From positions 62,001 through 126,000 of the forward strand of contig NZ_BAEN01000076.1 in the NCBI RefSeq assembly GCF_000314975.1: a stretch of 64,000 nucleotides of DNA, read 5' to 3'. Below are positions 27,650 through 38,535 of this stretch, piece after piece. A model generated the notes under the pieces. That model was given only the letters and a program-made list of their open reading frames with translations. It made no database searches and was not told where the DNA came from. Origin of the DNA: Aliiglaciecola lipolytica E3. Its GTDB lineage: Bacteria > Pseudomonadota > Gammaproteobacteria > Enterobacterales > Alteromonadaceae. The stretch's first letter is position 1. Each line of letters begins with the position of its first letter. A program made the position numbers and the translations under genes.

Positions 27650-29026
27650 ATGAATATCAATCAAATTTATCAGCAAGCACGTAAAGCACGTGATTCTCGC
27701 TTTGATGGAATGTTTTTTGTGGCGGTGAAAAGCACCGGAATATTTTGTCGTCCTATTTGCCCGGCTCCTTCTCCTAAAGAAGAAAATGTTGAATATTATC
27801 AACTTGCTCCTTTAGCGATGCAGGCAGGATTTCGACCGTGTCTACGTTGCAGACCAGATAGCGCGCCCGGTTCATTTGCGTGGAAAGGTACAACGACAAC
27901 GCTGGATCGCGGGATTAACTTGTTACGTGCTCACCCAGAATTAAATGTCGAACAAATCTGCGAGAAGTTAGGTGTAAGTGATCGTTACTTACGTGAACTC
28001 TTTACCCAAAATCTTGGTATAGCCCCGAAAAAGTTTCGACTATATGATCAGTTATTGGTCGCTAAAAATTTATTGCACAACAGTCGCCTGAGTATTGAGG
28101 ATATTGCGCAGGCTAGCGGATTTTCAAGCGCTCGTCGCTTACAAGAAAATTTGCGCACTAATTTGCAACTTACTCCATCACAAATACGAAAAAATGATGT
28201 TAGTAAAGTGCCAGAATTAGCCTTTGCTGAAGCGACTTCCCTGCGTATTCAATTATCCTATCGGGAGCCTTATAACTGGCCACATTTACGTGATTTTCTT
28301 AGATTACGAGCGATTCCAGATATTGAATCCGTGACCGAGTTTAGCTATAGCAAAGGCTTCACCTATGCTGATGCAAAAGGACATTTTTGTGCGACCATAA
28401 ACCCTGCAAAAAGTTGTTTTGATGTGTCATTGCAAATAAACAATTTAAATCATTTTCAAGGAGTCGTGTATCAAATACGGCGATTGTTGGATTTAGATTG
28501 TGACCCGCAAACTATCAACGCGCGTTTATCCGCCACAGGTTTGCCAGTCGATACCATTTGCGCTGGCATTCGTATTCCTGGAGTTTGGAGTGCGTTTGAA
28601 GCGGCGTGTCGCGCTATTTTAGGTCAGCAGATTTCTGTTAAAGCAGCCGTGAATTTGGTGTCTCAACTGGCACATGAGTTAGGCGAAGTTCATCAGGAAT
28701 ACTTACTTTTTCCAACGCCTGAAGCCATTGCTGATTCTGACCTGAGTTTCCTCAGAATCCCTGAAAAGCGACGTCAGTGTTTGCAAGATTTAGCAAAATT
28801 TCAAGTACACAACAGTGAGCTAACTGATTTGAACAAATGGTTAAGTATTAAAGGAATTGGCCCTTGGACTGTAGCTTATGCCACTATGCGTGGACAGTCA
28901 CATCCTGATATCTGGCTAGATACAGATTTAATTATAAAAAAACAAATTCAGCAGCATGAGCTACAACCAAATGAAGCCGCGCCTTGGCGAAGCTACCTCA
29001 CTTTTCAATTATGGAGCATGGCATGA
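27650..29026 (+). CDS. alkA: Ada-like activator / DNA-3-methyladenine glycosylase II fusion
   Basis: A three-part protein. The Ada N-terminal zinc domain has Cys33, Cys37, Cys64 and Cys67 (FCRPICPA, FRPCLRCRPD) and would accept methyl groups from phosphotriesters. An AraC helix-turn-helix follows (about 85-185). The C-terminal AlkA part includes the helix-hairpin-helix IKGIGPWTVAYATMRG and catalytic Asp in PDIWLDTDL, excising alkylated bases. It lacks the Ada methyltransferase domain, which is encoded by the overlapping next gene. It probably activates this operon when methylated. Confidence 0.93.
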   Translation: MNINQIYQQARKARDSRFDGMFFVAVKSTGIFCRPICPAPSPKEENVEYYQLAPLAMQAGFRPCLRCRPDSAPGSFAWKGTTTTLDRGINLLRAHPELNVEQICEKLGVSDRYLRELFTQNLGIAPKKFRLYDQLLVAKNLLHNSRLSIEDIAQASGFSSARRLQENLRTNLQLTPSQIRKNDVSKVPELAFAEATSLRIQLSYREPYNWPHLRDFLRLRAIPDIESVTEFSYSKGFTYADAKGHFCATINPAKSCFDVSLQINNLNHFQGVVYQIRRLLDLDCDPQTINARLSATGLPVDTICAGIRIPGVWSAFEAACRAILGQQISVKAAVNLVSQLAHELGEVHQEYLLFPTPEAIADSDLSFLRIPEKRRQCLQDLAKFQVHNSELTDLNKWLSIKGIGPWTVAYATMRGQSHPDIWLDTDLIIKKQIQQHELQPNEAAPWRSYLTFQLWSMA

Positions 29027-29514
29027 ATAATCAAAGCGAGATATATTTCGAATATTTGACTACGCCTATTGGACAGTTAGAAATCTGCGCAAATGAAAGT
29101 GCCATTACGTCTATTTACTTTTCAAATGTTCAGCAGCAATATGCGCAAACTAGTGAATTGACCCATGAAGCAGCAGCCCAACTTACGGCTTATTTCAACG
29201 GCAACTTAACTGAATTCCAATTACCACTGGGGTCAGCCGGCACAGAATTTCAGCAACAGGTATGGCAAGCTCTTTGCCACATTCCGTTTGGCTCGACTTG
29301 CAGTTATGCCGATATTGCCAATCAGTTGCAAAATCCAAAAGCGGTGAGAGCAGTGGGCGCTGCCAATGGTAAAAATCCGATTTCCATCGTTGTACCTTGT
29401 CATCGTGTCATTGGCAAAAATGGCACGCTTACTGGGTATGCGGGAGGGCTCGATAGAAAATCCTGGTTGCTTGCATTAGAGCAAAAAGTGAATGGAACAA
29501 TTAGTAAAAGGTAA
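29023..29514 (+). CDS. ogt: Methylated-DNA--protein-cysteine S-methyltransferase
   Basis: A 163-residue O6-methylguanine repair protein with the acceptor motif IVVPCHRVIG and the DNA-binding helix region YADIANQLQNPKAVRAVGAANGKNP. I place the start at 29023, where ATGA overlaps the alkA stop and GGAG lies about 5 bp upstream, so translation is coupled. Together with the Ada-AlkA protein it makes a complete adaptive alkylation response split over two polypeptides. Confidence 0.93.
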   Translation: MNNQSEIYFEYLTTPIGQLEICANESAITSIYFSNVQQQYAQTSELTHEAAAQLTAYFNGNLTEFQLPLGSAGTEFQQQVWQALCHIPFGSTCSYADIANQLQNPKAVRAVGAANGKNPISIVVPCHRVIGKNGTLTGYAGGLDRKSWLLALEQKVNGTISKR

Positions 29515-29523
29515 ATTGCAGGC

Positions 29524-30402
29524 ATGAGATTACAAGACGTATTTGAATTGGTGTTATTGGCAGCAATATGGGGCTCTTCGTTTCTTTACATGCGCTCTGC
29601 GACTCCCGAGTTCGGCGCTTTTGCTTTAGTAGCGATGCGTACTGGTGTGGCAGCACTTTGCTTGTTGCCTCTGTTATTCATGCGTAAAAAAGTATCAATT
29701 ACTTTGCAATATTGGCGGCCTATTCTGTTTGTCGGGATCGTCAATACCGCGATTCCTTTTGTGATGTTCAGTTATAGCACGGTGTTATTAGGTGCGGGGC
29801 TTGCTTCAATACTCAACGCTACCGCCCCTATGTTTGGGGCTATTGTGGCTTTTTTGTGGTTGAGAGAAAAACTAACTGGGTTAGCTGTTTTGGGCTTATT
29901 TATTGGTTTTGGTGGTGTTGTAGTCATAAGTCTAATGCGTACTGGCATAGATTTACACTTGTCAGTTTTACCTGTGCTCGCTGCATTGGCATCTACCTGC
30001 GCTTATGGAATCGCTGCTTGTTACACCAAAAAGCATTTAACCGGAGTAAATACGCTGGCTATTGCCACTGGTAGCCAAGTATTTGCAACGCTCGCTTTGT
30101 TACCGTTTGCAGTCGTACTTTGGCCACAACAGATGCCATCCTTTAATGCATGGTTACAGGTGATCGTATTAGGCGTTGCTTGTACTGGATTTGCCTACAT
30201 TCTTTATTTTAGATTAATCGCCAATGTGGGGGCAGCAAAAGCCATTACAGTGGCATATTTAGTTCCGGTTTTTGGTGTATTGTGGGGTGTATTGTTCTTG
30301 CACGAAGTGGTTAGTCTTGGCATGTTAGCAGGCGCTGGATTGATACTGTTGGGTGTTAGCTTAACAACCGGAGTGATCAAGTTTCGTCTTAAATTAGCCT
30401 AG
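29524..30402 (+). CDS. EamA/DMT-family transporter
   Basis: A 292-residue protein with ten predicted transmembrane helices in two EamA repeats (WGSSFLYMRSATPEFGAFALVAMR at the start, AAIWGSSF motif; the second repeat begins near ACYTKKHLTGVN). Family members export metabolites or amino acids. It starts 9 bp after ogt, so it may be read through from the repair operon, although no link to alkylation repair is known to me. Substrate unknown. Confidence 0.88.
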   Translation: MRLQDVFELVLLAAIWGSSFLYMRSATPEFGAFALVAMRTGVAALCLLPLLFMRKKVSITLQYWRPILFVGIVNTAIPFVMFSYSTVLLGAGLASILNATAPMFGAIVAFLWLREKLTGLAVLGLFIGFGGVVVISLMRTGIDLHLSVLPVLAALASTCAYGIAACYTKKHLTGVNTLAIATGSQVFATLALLPFAVVLWPQQMPSFNAWLQVIVLGVACTGFAYILYFRLIANVGAAKAITVAYLVPVFGVLWGVLFLHEVVSLGMLAGAGLILLGVSLTTGVIKFRLKLA

Positions 30403-30432
30403 TTTGTTGATAGTAAGTATTTACTTTCTTTC

Positions 30433-31854
30433 TTACTTCGGAAGTTGCATTCTGACGATGTTACGGCCGTCGCGTTTAGCTTGATATAAAGCATCGTCTG
30501 CATAGCCGACTACTTCGGTAAGTGGACGATGAGTATCGGTATGTGATACCCCAAAACTTGCAGTAACTTGTAGCGCTAATGAACCTGTAGATGCGGTCAT
30601 ATTCGACATGTTTTCACGTAACTTTTGGGCTACATCATATGCCTGTTCCGGAGTGGTGTCTGGCAATAATAAAACAAACTCTTCTCCGCCCCAACGTCCA
30701 ACAACATCACCTTCGCGTAATTGGTTGCTCAGCATATGTGATATTTGTCGCAAAACATTATCACCTGCATTGTGTCCGTGGGTATCGTTCACCGTTTTAA
30801 AGTGATCAATATCGATTAGGACAAGGCCGACCTCAATACCTTTGTCTAACATTTCGGCATAACGTAATTCAACTTTATTACGATTCGGCAAACGAGTTAG
30901 TGGGTCCGTTTGAAAGTTCTTTTGCATGTCTTGTTTGAAATAATAGAGCAAATGGTAAATCAGCATAAAGAGCGCAAATATGATTACCAATAGAGTAACA
31001 ATACTGATAATAAAGCTGCGGCTAATCTCGGTTTGTCTAGCTTGCAACGGTGTTAGCAAGTACATGGTCCAACCGAAAGGCTCTACTTTCACCTCTGCAA
31101 TTAGTGCGTCAACCCCAGATGCTTTAACCAATAAGTTATTTAGTGATCCGTCTGGCAATTTATCGATATCTAAACTTTTATACCAATCGAGGCTTTCTAA
31201 CGTTTTAAAAGTGGTTTCTTCGACTATCAAGTTGGGGTCCGAAGACAGCGCAATATTATTGTCTTGATCTACAAAAATAAAATCGTAACCATAAACACGC
31301 TTATACTGCGCAAATATATCAACAAAACTATCTAAACTTTTACTGATCCCAAAAAATCCAAGAAAGTTACCGTCTTCATCGTAGACTTTCAGGTCGATAT
31401 AAAAGTGCGGGTCTTGCCATTGGCCTATGTCAGCTATTGCATCATTAGGCGCTGCTTTATACCGAAAATACCAATCGACTTTGTTTTCAATCAGAGCCAG
31501 TTTTGTGCCGTTAGAATTGTATTGCATGCGACTGCTTTCACTGGCGATAAAAAATGCCATACCAAATTCATTTTCGATTCTTTTGAGCATTGAAAACATT
31601 GCGTTCTCATCAATGTTTTTATCTTTCATTAAATCTTTTAGTTCTTTGGCTTCCGCAAGAGTCTGCGATATGTGCAGCGGTTTTAGGAGTTGTTCAATAA
31701 TCAGCGAAATGGCTGGTGAGATGGATTGTTGTTGCGCTCTACTTTGTTCTGCCACTATTTTTGATGCAGTAAAATGCACTAGGGTCACAATAGATATAAC
31801 CACTACAGCAAACAAAATTAAAATACTACGATGTAATGTCCGAAAGGCGTTCAA
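30433..31854 (-). CDS. Membrane diguanylate cyclase with periplasmic sensor domain
   Basis: A 473-residue protein: an N-terminal transmembrane helix, a periplasmic Cache-like domain (about 35-275, with WYFRYKAAPN and GFFGISKSLDSFVDIF), a second helix (about 280-305), and a GGDEF-family domain (about 315-470). The active site is GGEEF and an RxxD product-inhibition site (REGD) lies five residues before it, so it should make cyclic di-GMP with feedback control. The sensor ligand is unknown. Convergent with the EamA gene. Confidence 0.92.
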   Translation of the reverse strand: MNAFRTLHRSILILFAVVVISIVTLVHFTASKIVAEQSRAQQQSISPAISLIIEQLLKPLHISQTLAEAKELKDLMKDKNIDENAMFSMLKRIENEFGMAFFIASESSRMQYNSNGTKLALIENKVDWYFRYKAAPNDAIADIGQWQDPHFYIDLKVYDEDGNFLGFFGISKSLDSFVDIFAQYKRVYGYDFIFVDQDNNIALSSDPNLIVEETTFKTLESLDWYKSLDIDKLPDGSLNNLLVKASGVDALIAEVKVEPFGWTMYLLTPLQARQTEISRSFIISIVTLLVIIFALFMLIYHLLYYFKQDMQKNFQTDPLTRLPNRNKVELRYAEMLDKGIEVGLVLIDIDHFKTVNDTHGHNAGDNVLRQISHMLSNQLREGDVVGRWGGEEFVLLLPDTTPEQAYDVAQKLRENMSNMTASTGSLALQVTASFGVSHTDTHRPLTEVVGYADDALYQAKRDGRNIVRMQLPK

Positions 31855-32032
31855 AGAAATCCACTTTCAATTCTAGTCATTTTCTAGACGCTATATTAAC
31901 CGTATGCGCCCTAGACTTCTACGATTAAAATTAACTCAAGTATAATAGTGTCTAATTACACTGTATTATTTCACTAGACCTTTCAGTGCGCTTAGTTAGA
32001 ATAAATATAATTTTTAGATTAAAGGATACTCT

Positions 32033-33391
32033 ATGACGTTTTCAGTGGTGGTGCTTGCAGCAGGCAAAGGCACACGAATGAAGTCTAATTTGCCAAAAGT
32101 ACTTCATCCCATAGCAGATAAACCTATGGTGCAACACATCATAGATACGGTAAATACGCTTGGGGCTGATAATATTCATTTGATTTATGGGCATGGCGGC
32201 GAGCAACTAGAATCTGCATTGTCACATAATCACTTGAATTGGTGTTTACAAGCTGAGCAGTTGGGGACAGGACACGCTGTCCAGCAAGCCGCTCCGCATA
32301 TTAAAGACAACGAAGATGTGTTGATCTTAGTTGGCGATGCGCCCTTGATTAAAGCGCAAACCTTGCAGCAACTAATAGACACAAAAAAGCAATCTGATTT
32401 AGCGTTATTAACCGTGGAATTAGACGATCCTACCGGTATGGGACGCATTATTCGTGACGGCGAGCATGTAAAAGCCATCGTTGAACACAAAGATGCAACC
32501 GAAGCGCAGCGTCAAATCAAAGAAATTAATACCGGCATGATGATTATGGGCGGGGCGGATTTAAAACGCTGGTTGTCTGCATTGAAAAGTGACAATGCCC
32601 AAGGCGAGTTTTACCTTACTGACGTGATTGAAATGGCAGCAAAAGAAGGTAAAAGCATCAAGGCGTCACATCCTTCCAGTTCAGTAGAAGTAGAAGGAAT
32701 TAATAATCGCAAACAACTCGCCATGATCGAACGCGCTTATCAGTTAGAAAATGCTGAAAACTTATTAATGGAAGGACTATATATTTTAGATCCACAGCGA
32801 TTCGATTTACGTGGTCAAATCTCGTTTGGTGTAGATTGCCGCATCGATGTTAACGTGATTATTAAAGGGAATGTGGTATTAGGGAATAATGTGACAATTG
32901 GCCCTAACTGTATCTTGATTGATTGCCAGATTGGCGATGACTCGGTAATCGAAGCCAATTCAATTGTAGAGCAGGCGCAACTACATAATGGTTGCAGTGT
33001 TGGCCCGTATGCGCGACTTAGACCTGGTGCAGTGATGCACGATAAGTCAAAAGTGGGTAACTTTGTTGAAATGAAGAAAACCACACTAGGGAAAGGCTCA
33101 AAAGCCAATCACCTGACTTACTTAGGAGATACGCAAGTAGGCGAAGGGGCCAATATTGGCGCTGGAACTATTACGTGTAACTACGATGGTGTAAATAAAT
33201 CGCAAACCATTATTGGAGATGGTGCCTTTATTGGTTCAAACAGTGCTTTGGTTGCGCCCGTGACGATTGGAAAAATGGCCACAGTAGGTGCAGGCTCGAC
33301 GGTTAGCAGCAATGTCGATGACCATGAACTTGCAGTAGCGCGCAGCAAACAACGTAACATTCAAGGCTGGCAAAGACCCACTAAAAAATAG
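32033..33391 (+). CDS. glmU: Bifunctional GlcN-1-P acetyltransferase / GlcNAc-1-P uridyltransferase
   Basis: A 452-residue GlmU making UDP-GlcNAc for peptidoglycan and LPS. The N-terminal uridyltransferase has [18 protein letters not shown]; the C-terminal half is a left-handed beta-helix of hexapeptide repeats with [31 protein letters not shown] and [11 protein letters not shown]. Length fits (E. coli 456). AAAGGA precedes the ATG. The glmR-glmS pair lies 2.5 kb downstream, interrupted by an opposite-strand kinase gene. Confidence 0.96.
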   Translation: MTFSVVVLAAGKGTRMKSNLPKVLHPIADKPMVQHIIDTVNTLGADNIHLIYGHGGEQLESALSHNHLNWCLQAEQLGTGHAVQQAAPHIKDNEDVLILVGDAPLIKAQTLQQLIDTKKQSDLALLTVELDDPTGMGRIIRDGEHVKAIVEHKDATEAQRQIKEINTGMMIMGGADLKRWLSALKSDNAQGEFYLTDVIEMAAKEGKSIKASHPSSSVEVEGINNRKQLAMIERAYQLENAENLLMEGLYILDPQRFDLRGQISFGVDCRIDVNVIIKGNVVLGNNVTIGPNCILIDCQIGDDSVIEANSIVEQAQLHNGCSVGPYARLRPGAVMHDKSKVGNFVEMKKTTLGKGSKANHLTYLGDTQVGEGANIGAGTITCNYDGVNKSQTIIGDGAFIGSNSALVAPVTIGKMATVGAGSTVSSNVDDHELAVARSKQRNIQGWQRPTKK

Positions 33392-33422
33392 CCTGTTTTA
33401 ACTGCCTCAAGTATACAGACTA

Positions 33423-35555
33423 TTAGTGTGGTTCAGTTATGTAGCTAGAAACAATGTGGAGTAGCTGAGATCGGGCAAACGGTTTGCCAATATGCGCATT
33501 GAAACCGATTTCTTGGTAGAAGGCGATTTCTTCCGCCATAACGTTAGCCGTGATGGCAATGATAGGCAGATCTGCATAGTTAGCTGATTGACGGATAATT
33601 TGGATGGCAGTACAGCCATCCATTATCGGCATTTGGATGTCTAATAACACCAAGTCGAATTTTTCAATTTCTAGTAAATCTATGGCTTGCTGACCATTTA
33701 ACGCAACACTGACTCTCGCGCCAGCCTGTTCTAGCATGCTAATGGCGATTTCTTGATTAATAAGGTTATCCTCAGCTAACAGTATATGTTTGTCACTTAA
33801 ATCGACTTTTTCAATACTTTGAGCATCTTCTTCATTCGGTGCTAGCGTGCGCTTAAATGTCAAAGTCACAACAAACTCTGTACCTTTATCAACCTCACTG
33901 TTTACTTTTATCTGCCCACCCATGGCATCAATCATATTTTTTACTATGGCTAAACCTAAACCGGTGCCGCCATGCTTCCGAGTGACGGCATCATCCGCTT
34001 GGGTGAAGTTGTCAAATAAACGCGGAATTGCAGCGGTTGGAATGCCAATACCACTATCTGTTACCGTAAGTTTCACTTTTGCTTCGCTTTCATTAGTCAC
34101 CATTTTTAGCGCGACTTTAACGTTTCCTGAGGCAGTAAATTTAATTGCGTTAGAGGTAAGATTAATCATCACCTGCATGAGGCGCGTTGGATCACCTAAT
34201 AAAAACACTTGGTTAGGGCCTACAAACTCTGTACTGAAACCGATTCCTTTACTTGTGCATTGCTGGTCAAACATACTACTTAATTGATCCAGCATAGGTT
34301 CGAAGTTGAATGGAATGGACTCTAATTGTAAATGGCCCGCTTCAATTTTTGATAAATCCAAAATATCGTTGATGATTTGTAGCAATATTTTAGCCGTGTG
34401 ATCAGCTCGAATAAGATAACCTTTTTGTTGCTGATTAAGTGACGTGTGCATACACAAATCAATAAGACCGAGCACTCCATTGATAGGAGTGCGAATCTCA
34501 TGCGACATATTTGCCAAGAACTGCGACTTAGCTTTGTTTGCCAACTCCGCTTCTTGTTTAGCTTGCTGGGTACTAATATCCAGTAGTTTACGTTCAGTTA
34601 CATCGTGATAGGAAACCAGTACGCCTAACAATTGATTCTGGTTGGTTAACAATGGGACTCGATCAATTTCACTGTATACACTTTCCCCATGGATATTTTC
34701 ATGCTTTGCCTCAAAGTGAATACGGTCTTTTTTACCGGTGATAATTTGTTCATCAAGTTCATAGAATTGATCAGCTAATTCTTTATCAACAACGTCATGA
34801 TCCGTTTTGCCAATAAGTTGAGCGATGTCTCGTACGCCGCTATCTTCCATGAATCGTCGATTAGCACCAATATATCGATGCGATGTATCTTTCCACAAGA
34901 TACTGAAAGGTAATTGGTTAATTACAGTTTGTAGAATTGCTTCTGATTCTTCTATTTTAGTGTGTTGCGAAGCGATAATAGTCTTTTGTTGCACTAATAA
35001 CTTTTGAAGATAATTAAAAAAGTGATGAGATAAAAATAATGCGATACCACACACATACGAATAGACCAGTAGATGCGTTGCCCAACCTCCCAAACTTAAC
35101 CCATATGCGCTTTGCTCAATTTGGAATTCATAAAAACCTAGCTGTGACAACAGCATATAAAATGCAATCACTAAACCACCAAGAAAACTAAAAATGGCTG
35201 CGACAAACGTACCCAATATAAAACTGCTATAAAGGCTAGCAGCCAGCAACATATATATACTACTGCCAGCGATGCCGAAAGTGTGCACACCAGCCACGCC
35301 AGCGATAAAAAACAAACTGCATATGATCGTAGCTTTAAAGCGATAGGAGAGTTTATGACGGAAAAAATAAACACCTAAAACACTAACTGCCGCCACAATT
35401 TGCAGTTTCATAACAGGTAAAAAACCAATAGCGGGTATACGTGATAACGAGGCCGCCACTGCAAAGATTACAAATGCAGCTGCGGTTACCGTCAACGTAT
35501 TTGAAAGGCGGTCACGAATGACATCCAAAGGAATTAGCGTGGTTGTATTCACCAT
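33423..35555 (-). CDS. Hybrid sensor histidine kinase / response regulator
   Basis: Domain order: six or so N-terminal transmembrane helices, a PAS domain (about 215-330, with LPFSILWKDTSHRYIGANRRFMED), HisKA with phosphorylatable His in NMSHEIRTPINGV, HATPase with the N, G1 and G2 boxes (NLTSNAIKF, DSGIGIP, GGTGLGLAIV), and a C-terminal receiver with phospho-acceptor Asp in DLVLLDIQMPIMDG. A TTG-started longer frame to 35648 exists; the ATG at 35555 is more likely. No separate output regulator is adjacent. It splits glmU from glmR on the opposite strand. Confidence 0.9.
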   Translation of the reverse strand: MVNTTTLIPLDVIRDRLSNTLTVTAAAFVIFAVAASLSRIPAIGFLPVMKLQIVAAVSVLGVYFFRHKLSYRFKATIICSLFFIAGVAGVHTFGIAGSSIYMLLAASLYSSFILGTFVAAIFSFLGGLVIAFYMLLSQLGFYEFQIEQSAYGLSLGGWATHLLVYSYVCGIALFLSHHFFNYLQKLLVQQKTIIASQHTKIEESEAILQTVINQLPFSILWKDTSHRYIGANRRFMEDSGVRDIAQLIGKTDHDVVDKELADQFYELDEQIITGKKDRIHFEAKHENIHGESVYSEIDRVPLLTNQNQLLGVLVSYHDVTERKLLDISTQQAKQEAELANKAKSQFLANMSHEIRTPINGVLGLIDLCMHTSLNQQQKGYLIRADHTAKILLQIINDILDLSKIEAGHLQLESIPFNFEPMLDQLSSMFDQQCTSKGIGFSTEFVGPNQVFLLGDPTRLMQVMINLTSNAIKFTASGNVKVALKMVTNESEAKVKLTVTDSGIGIPTAAIPRLFDNFTQADDAVTRKHGGTGLGLAIVKNMIDAMGGQIKVNSEVDKGTEFVVTLTFKRTLAPNEEDAQSIEKVDLSDKHILLAEDNLINQEIAISMLEQAGARVSVALNGQQAIDLLEIEKFDLVLLDIQMPIMDGCTAIQIIRQSANYADLPIIAITANVMAEEIAFYQEIGFNAHIGKPFARSQLLHIVSSYITEPH

Positions 35556-35897
35556 ATTCCATATCCAAAGCGGTACTTGTTTTGGCAGAATAACAGTAAA
35601 TTTGAACAGAAATCCAATTTCATCTGCAATTCGAATGTGGAAAGACAACTTCGATAAAAACTGTCTACATTGGCGGCTTCATTTTTACGTTTTGAAGCGA
35701 AAACCCGTCTCAATCCAACGTCAATTGATACTCAGGGGCAATTAGAAGGGGGGGCGTATCGCAACCTGTAGCATGACAGAGTTGACATTTTGATTGAAAA
35801 ATACACAGGTATGATACTTAATACTTGCAAATCGTAATTTATTGACTATTATTTCTTTCGTTTCGTAACTTGTGTGCTTTCGCCAGAGAATTGTATT

Positions 35898-36674
35898 TTG
35901 CAAAAACGTAATACCCAACAACGTCGTCGAGCAATAATAGAGCGTCTTAATGAGCATGGAGAAGTGGCTGTTGACGCCCTTTCGAAGCTTTTTTTGACTT
36001 CAGAAGTGACGATTCGTAAAGATTTAGCAGAACTTGAAAGCAATGGCTTGTTGTTGCGTCGATTTGGTGGAGCGGTTTTGTTACCTTCAGAATCTTCCGA
36101 GTTAACCAATGAAAACCTTTCGAATCGAAAGAAAGCGATAGCCATTGCTGCTGCAACACTTATCAAAGACCATAACCGAATTATTATCGACAGTGGCAGC
36201 ACAACAGCCGCTTTGATCCCCCATTTACCGAGTAAAATGGGGTTAGTTGTTATGACTAATTCCTTACAAGTGGCCAATGCATTATTAGAACGTGAAAACG
36301 AACCGCAAGTGCTAATGACAGGTGGAACTTGGGATCAACAGTCTCATTCATTTCAAGGTCAAATGGCAGAGCAAATGCTACGCGCTTACAATTTTGACCA
36401 GGCTTTTTTAGGGGCTGCGGGATTAGACACTCAGCGCGGTTCAACCACTTTCAATGAACTAACTTCACTCAGTCGCACTATGGCAGACGTTTCGAAACAA
36501 GTCATTGTGATGGCTGAATCAGAAAAATTACAGCGTAAAATTCCCAATGTTGAATTGCCTTGGTCGCAAATTTCAACTTTGGTCACTGACGATGGCATTG
36601 ATGAACAAGCCAAACGTCAAATCGAACAACATGGCGTAAACGTGCTTTGCGCTCCAACCCTTGAAACACATTAG
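35898..36674 (+). CDS. glmR: DeoR-family regulator beside glmS
   Basis: A 258-residue DeoR protein: N-terminal helix-turn-helix (RNTQQRRRAIIERLNEHGEVAVDALSKLF...TIRKDLAELESNGLL) and C-terminal sugar-phosphate sensor domain with IDSGSTTAALIPHL and FLGAAGLD. The likely start is the TTG at 35898, which gives the MQKRNTQQRR N-terminus common in this family; a GTG at 35874 adds eight residues. In pseudomonads a DeoR protein named GlmR lies between glmU and glmS, and gene order here agrees. It ends 9 bp before glmS. Confidence 0.85.
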   Translation: MQKRNTQQRRRAIIERLNEHGEVAVDALSKLFLTSEVTIRKDLAELESNGLLLRRFGGAVLLPSESSELTNENLSNRKKAIAIAAATLIKDHNRIIIDSGSTTAALIPHLPSKMGLVVMTNSLQVANALLERENEPQVLMTGGTWDQQSHSFQGQMAEQMLRAYNFDQAFLGAAGLDTQRGSTTFNELTSLSRTMADVSKQVIVMAESEKLQRKIPNVELPWSQISTLVTDDGIDEQAKRQIEQHGVNVLCAPTLETH

Positions 36675-36683
36675 GAGAATATT

Positions 36684-38516
36684 ATGTGTGGGATCGTAGG
36701 TGCTATCGCCGAACGTAACGTCGTTGAAATATTGTTAGAAGGACTTAGAAGACTAGAATATCGTGGTTATGATTCTGCCGGTGTCGCTTTGCTCGATGGT
36801 AAAGGGAATCTGACTCGTGAGCGTCAGGTAGGAAAAGTGCAAGCATTAAGCGATGCAATTAAAGCAAACCCTGTAAAAGGCTCTACCGGTATTGCGCACA
36901 CCCGCTGGGCCACGCACGGTGGAGTAAATCAAAAAAACGCTCATCCACATTTTTCAAATGAGCGTATTGCCGTGGTGCACAACGGTATCATCGAAAATTA
37001 CGAAAGTTTACGTACTGATTTGAAAAGCAAAGGCTATACCTTTGGTTCTGATACCGACACCGAAACCATTGCCCATACCGTGCATGAAGAGCTCAAAAAA
37101 GGCAAAGACCTACTGCAAGCTGTACAAGATTCGGTGAGCCAGTTTCACGGTGCGTACGGTACGGTTATTATGGATAAAGAAGATGCAGACCGCGTCATTG
37201 TCGCTCGATCTGGAAGTCCATTGGTAATCGGTTTAGGAATTGGTGAAAACTTTATTGCTTCAGATCAGATGGCATTATTGCCAGTAACACGCCGCTTTAT
37301 GTTTTTAGAAGAAGGTGATGTGGCGGAAATTACCCGCACTTCTGTGGCCGTTTATGACGCAAAGGGCGCAAAAGTAGAGCGTGAAGTGTTTGATTCTGAA
37401 ATTGAACACGATGCAGGTGATAAAGGCGGATATCGCCACTACATGCTCAAAGAAATTCATGAGCAACCTATAGTCGTACGCAATACGCTACAAGACCGTT
37501 TAGGTGAAACCGATTTAGTCGAAGGTATATTCGGCGCAGGTTCAGAAGCGATTTTAAAAGATATCAAACACGTACAAATTATCGCCTGTGGCACCAGCTA
37601 TCATGCGGGAATGACCGCGCGATATTGGTTAGAACAATATGCCAATGTTTCTTGTAATGTCGAAATAGCATCTGAGTTTCGCTACCGTAAATCTGTTGTG
37701 CACCCCAACAGTTTGCTCGTCACTATTTCACAATCGGGTGAAACGGCAGATACCTTGGCGGCGTTGCGATTAGCGAAAGATTTAGGTTATATGTCGAGTC
37801 TGGCAATATGTAACGTGCCCGGTTCATCATTGGTACGTGAATCAGACATGGCATTTATGACATTAGCGGGAGCAGAAATCGGCGTTGCTTCTACGAAAGC
37901 ATTCACCACACAGCTAACAGGCTTCCTGATGCTGACCTTAGCACTTGGTAAATACAATGGCATCTCAGACGCGGATAAAATTTCGATTGTAAACGGGTTA
38001 CATAGTCTGCCAGCTAAGCTAGAAGAAACCCTTAGCTTAACCGCCGGGATAGAAGATCTAGCCGAAGAATTTGCCGATAAACAACATAGTTTATTCTTGG
38101 GTCGCGGTGACCAATATCCGATCGCAATGGAAGGTGCGCTAAAACTAAAAGAGATTTCATACATTCACGCCGAGGCGTATGCGTCAGGTGAATTAAAGCA
38201 CGGCCCATTAGCGCTCATCGACGACGAAATGCCGGTAATTGTTGTAGCGCCAAATAACGAACTGCTCGAAAAGTTAAAATCAAACGTCGAAGAAGTGCGC
38301 GCGCGCGGCGGCATCATGTATGTATTTGCCGATAAACAAGCGAAATTCGCCAGTGACGAAACCATGCGCGTCATCAACGTGCCCCACTGCGAACCCGCGA
38401 TAGCACCCATAGTATACACGTTGCCATTGCAGCTATTGTCGTACTACGTGGCAGTTATCAAAGGCACGGATGTTGACCAACCACGAAACCTAGCCAAGTC
38501 CGTGACTGTAGAATAG
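36684..38516 (+). CDS. glmS: Glutamine--fructose-6-phosphate aminotransferase
   Basis: A 610-residue GlmS making glucosamine-6-phosphate. The N-terminal glutaminase begins with the nucleophile Cys in [11 protein letters not shown]; two SIS domains follow, with [14 protein letters not shown] and [13 protein letters not shown], and the conserved tail [22 protein letters not shown] lies 8 bp before the ATG. That 3' coding tail is the sequence recognised by TnsD-type proteins of Tn7-like elements, and an element end does begin 26 bp after the stop (see 38543). Its native terminator appears displaced to 52121. Confidence 0.96.
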   Translation: MCGIVGAIAERNVVEILLEGLRRLEYRGYDSAGVALLDGKGNLTRERQVGKVQALSDAIKANPVKGSTGIAHTRWATHGGVNQKNAHPHFSNERIAVVHNGIIENYESLRTDLKSKGYTFGSDTDTETIAHTVHEELKKGKDLLQAVQDSVSQFHGAYGTVIMDKEDADRVIVARSGSPLVIGLGIGENFIASDQMALLPVTRRFMFLEEGDVAEITRTSVAVYDAKGAKVEREVFDSEIEHDAGDKGGYRHYMLKEIHEQPIVVRNTLQDRLGETDLVEGIFGAGSEAILKDIKHVQIIACGTSYHAGMTARYWLEQYANVSCNVEIASEFRYRKSVVHPNSLLVTISQSGETADTLAALRLAKDLGYMSSLAICNVPGSSLVRESDMAFMTLAGAEIGVASTKAFTTQLTGFLMLTLALGKYNGISDADKISIVNGLHSLPAKLEETLSLTAGIEDLAEEFADKQHSLFLGRGDQYPIAMEGALKLKEISYIHAEAYASGELKHGPLALIDDEMPVIVVAPNNELLEKLKSNVEEVRARGGIMYVFADKQAKFASDETMRVINVPHCEPAIAPIVYTLPLQLLSYYVAVIKGTDVDQPRNLAKSVTVE

Positions 38517-38535
38517 TGACAAACAAAGATAGAAA

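Noticed and set aside
31427-31876. Plus-strand 149-codon gene over the diguanylate cyclase
   Set aside because: Antisense shadow of a well-supported sensor domain, without start signals.
33847-34287. Plus-strand gene inside the histidine kinase
   Set aside because: Shadow frame opposite the HATPase-coding region, with no ribosome site or family features.
35849-36277. Minus-strand 142-codon gene over glmR
   Set aside because: Antisense shadow of the DeoR helix-turn-helix region; composition is Ser/Arg-rich and unlike a real protein.
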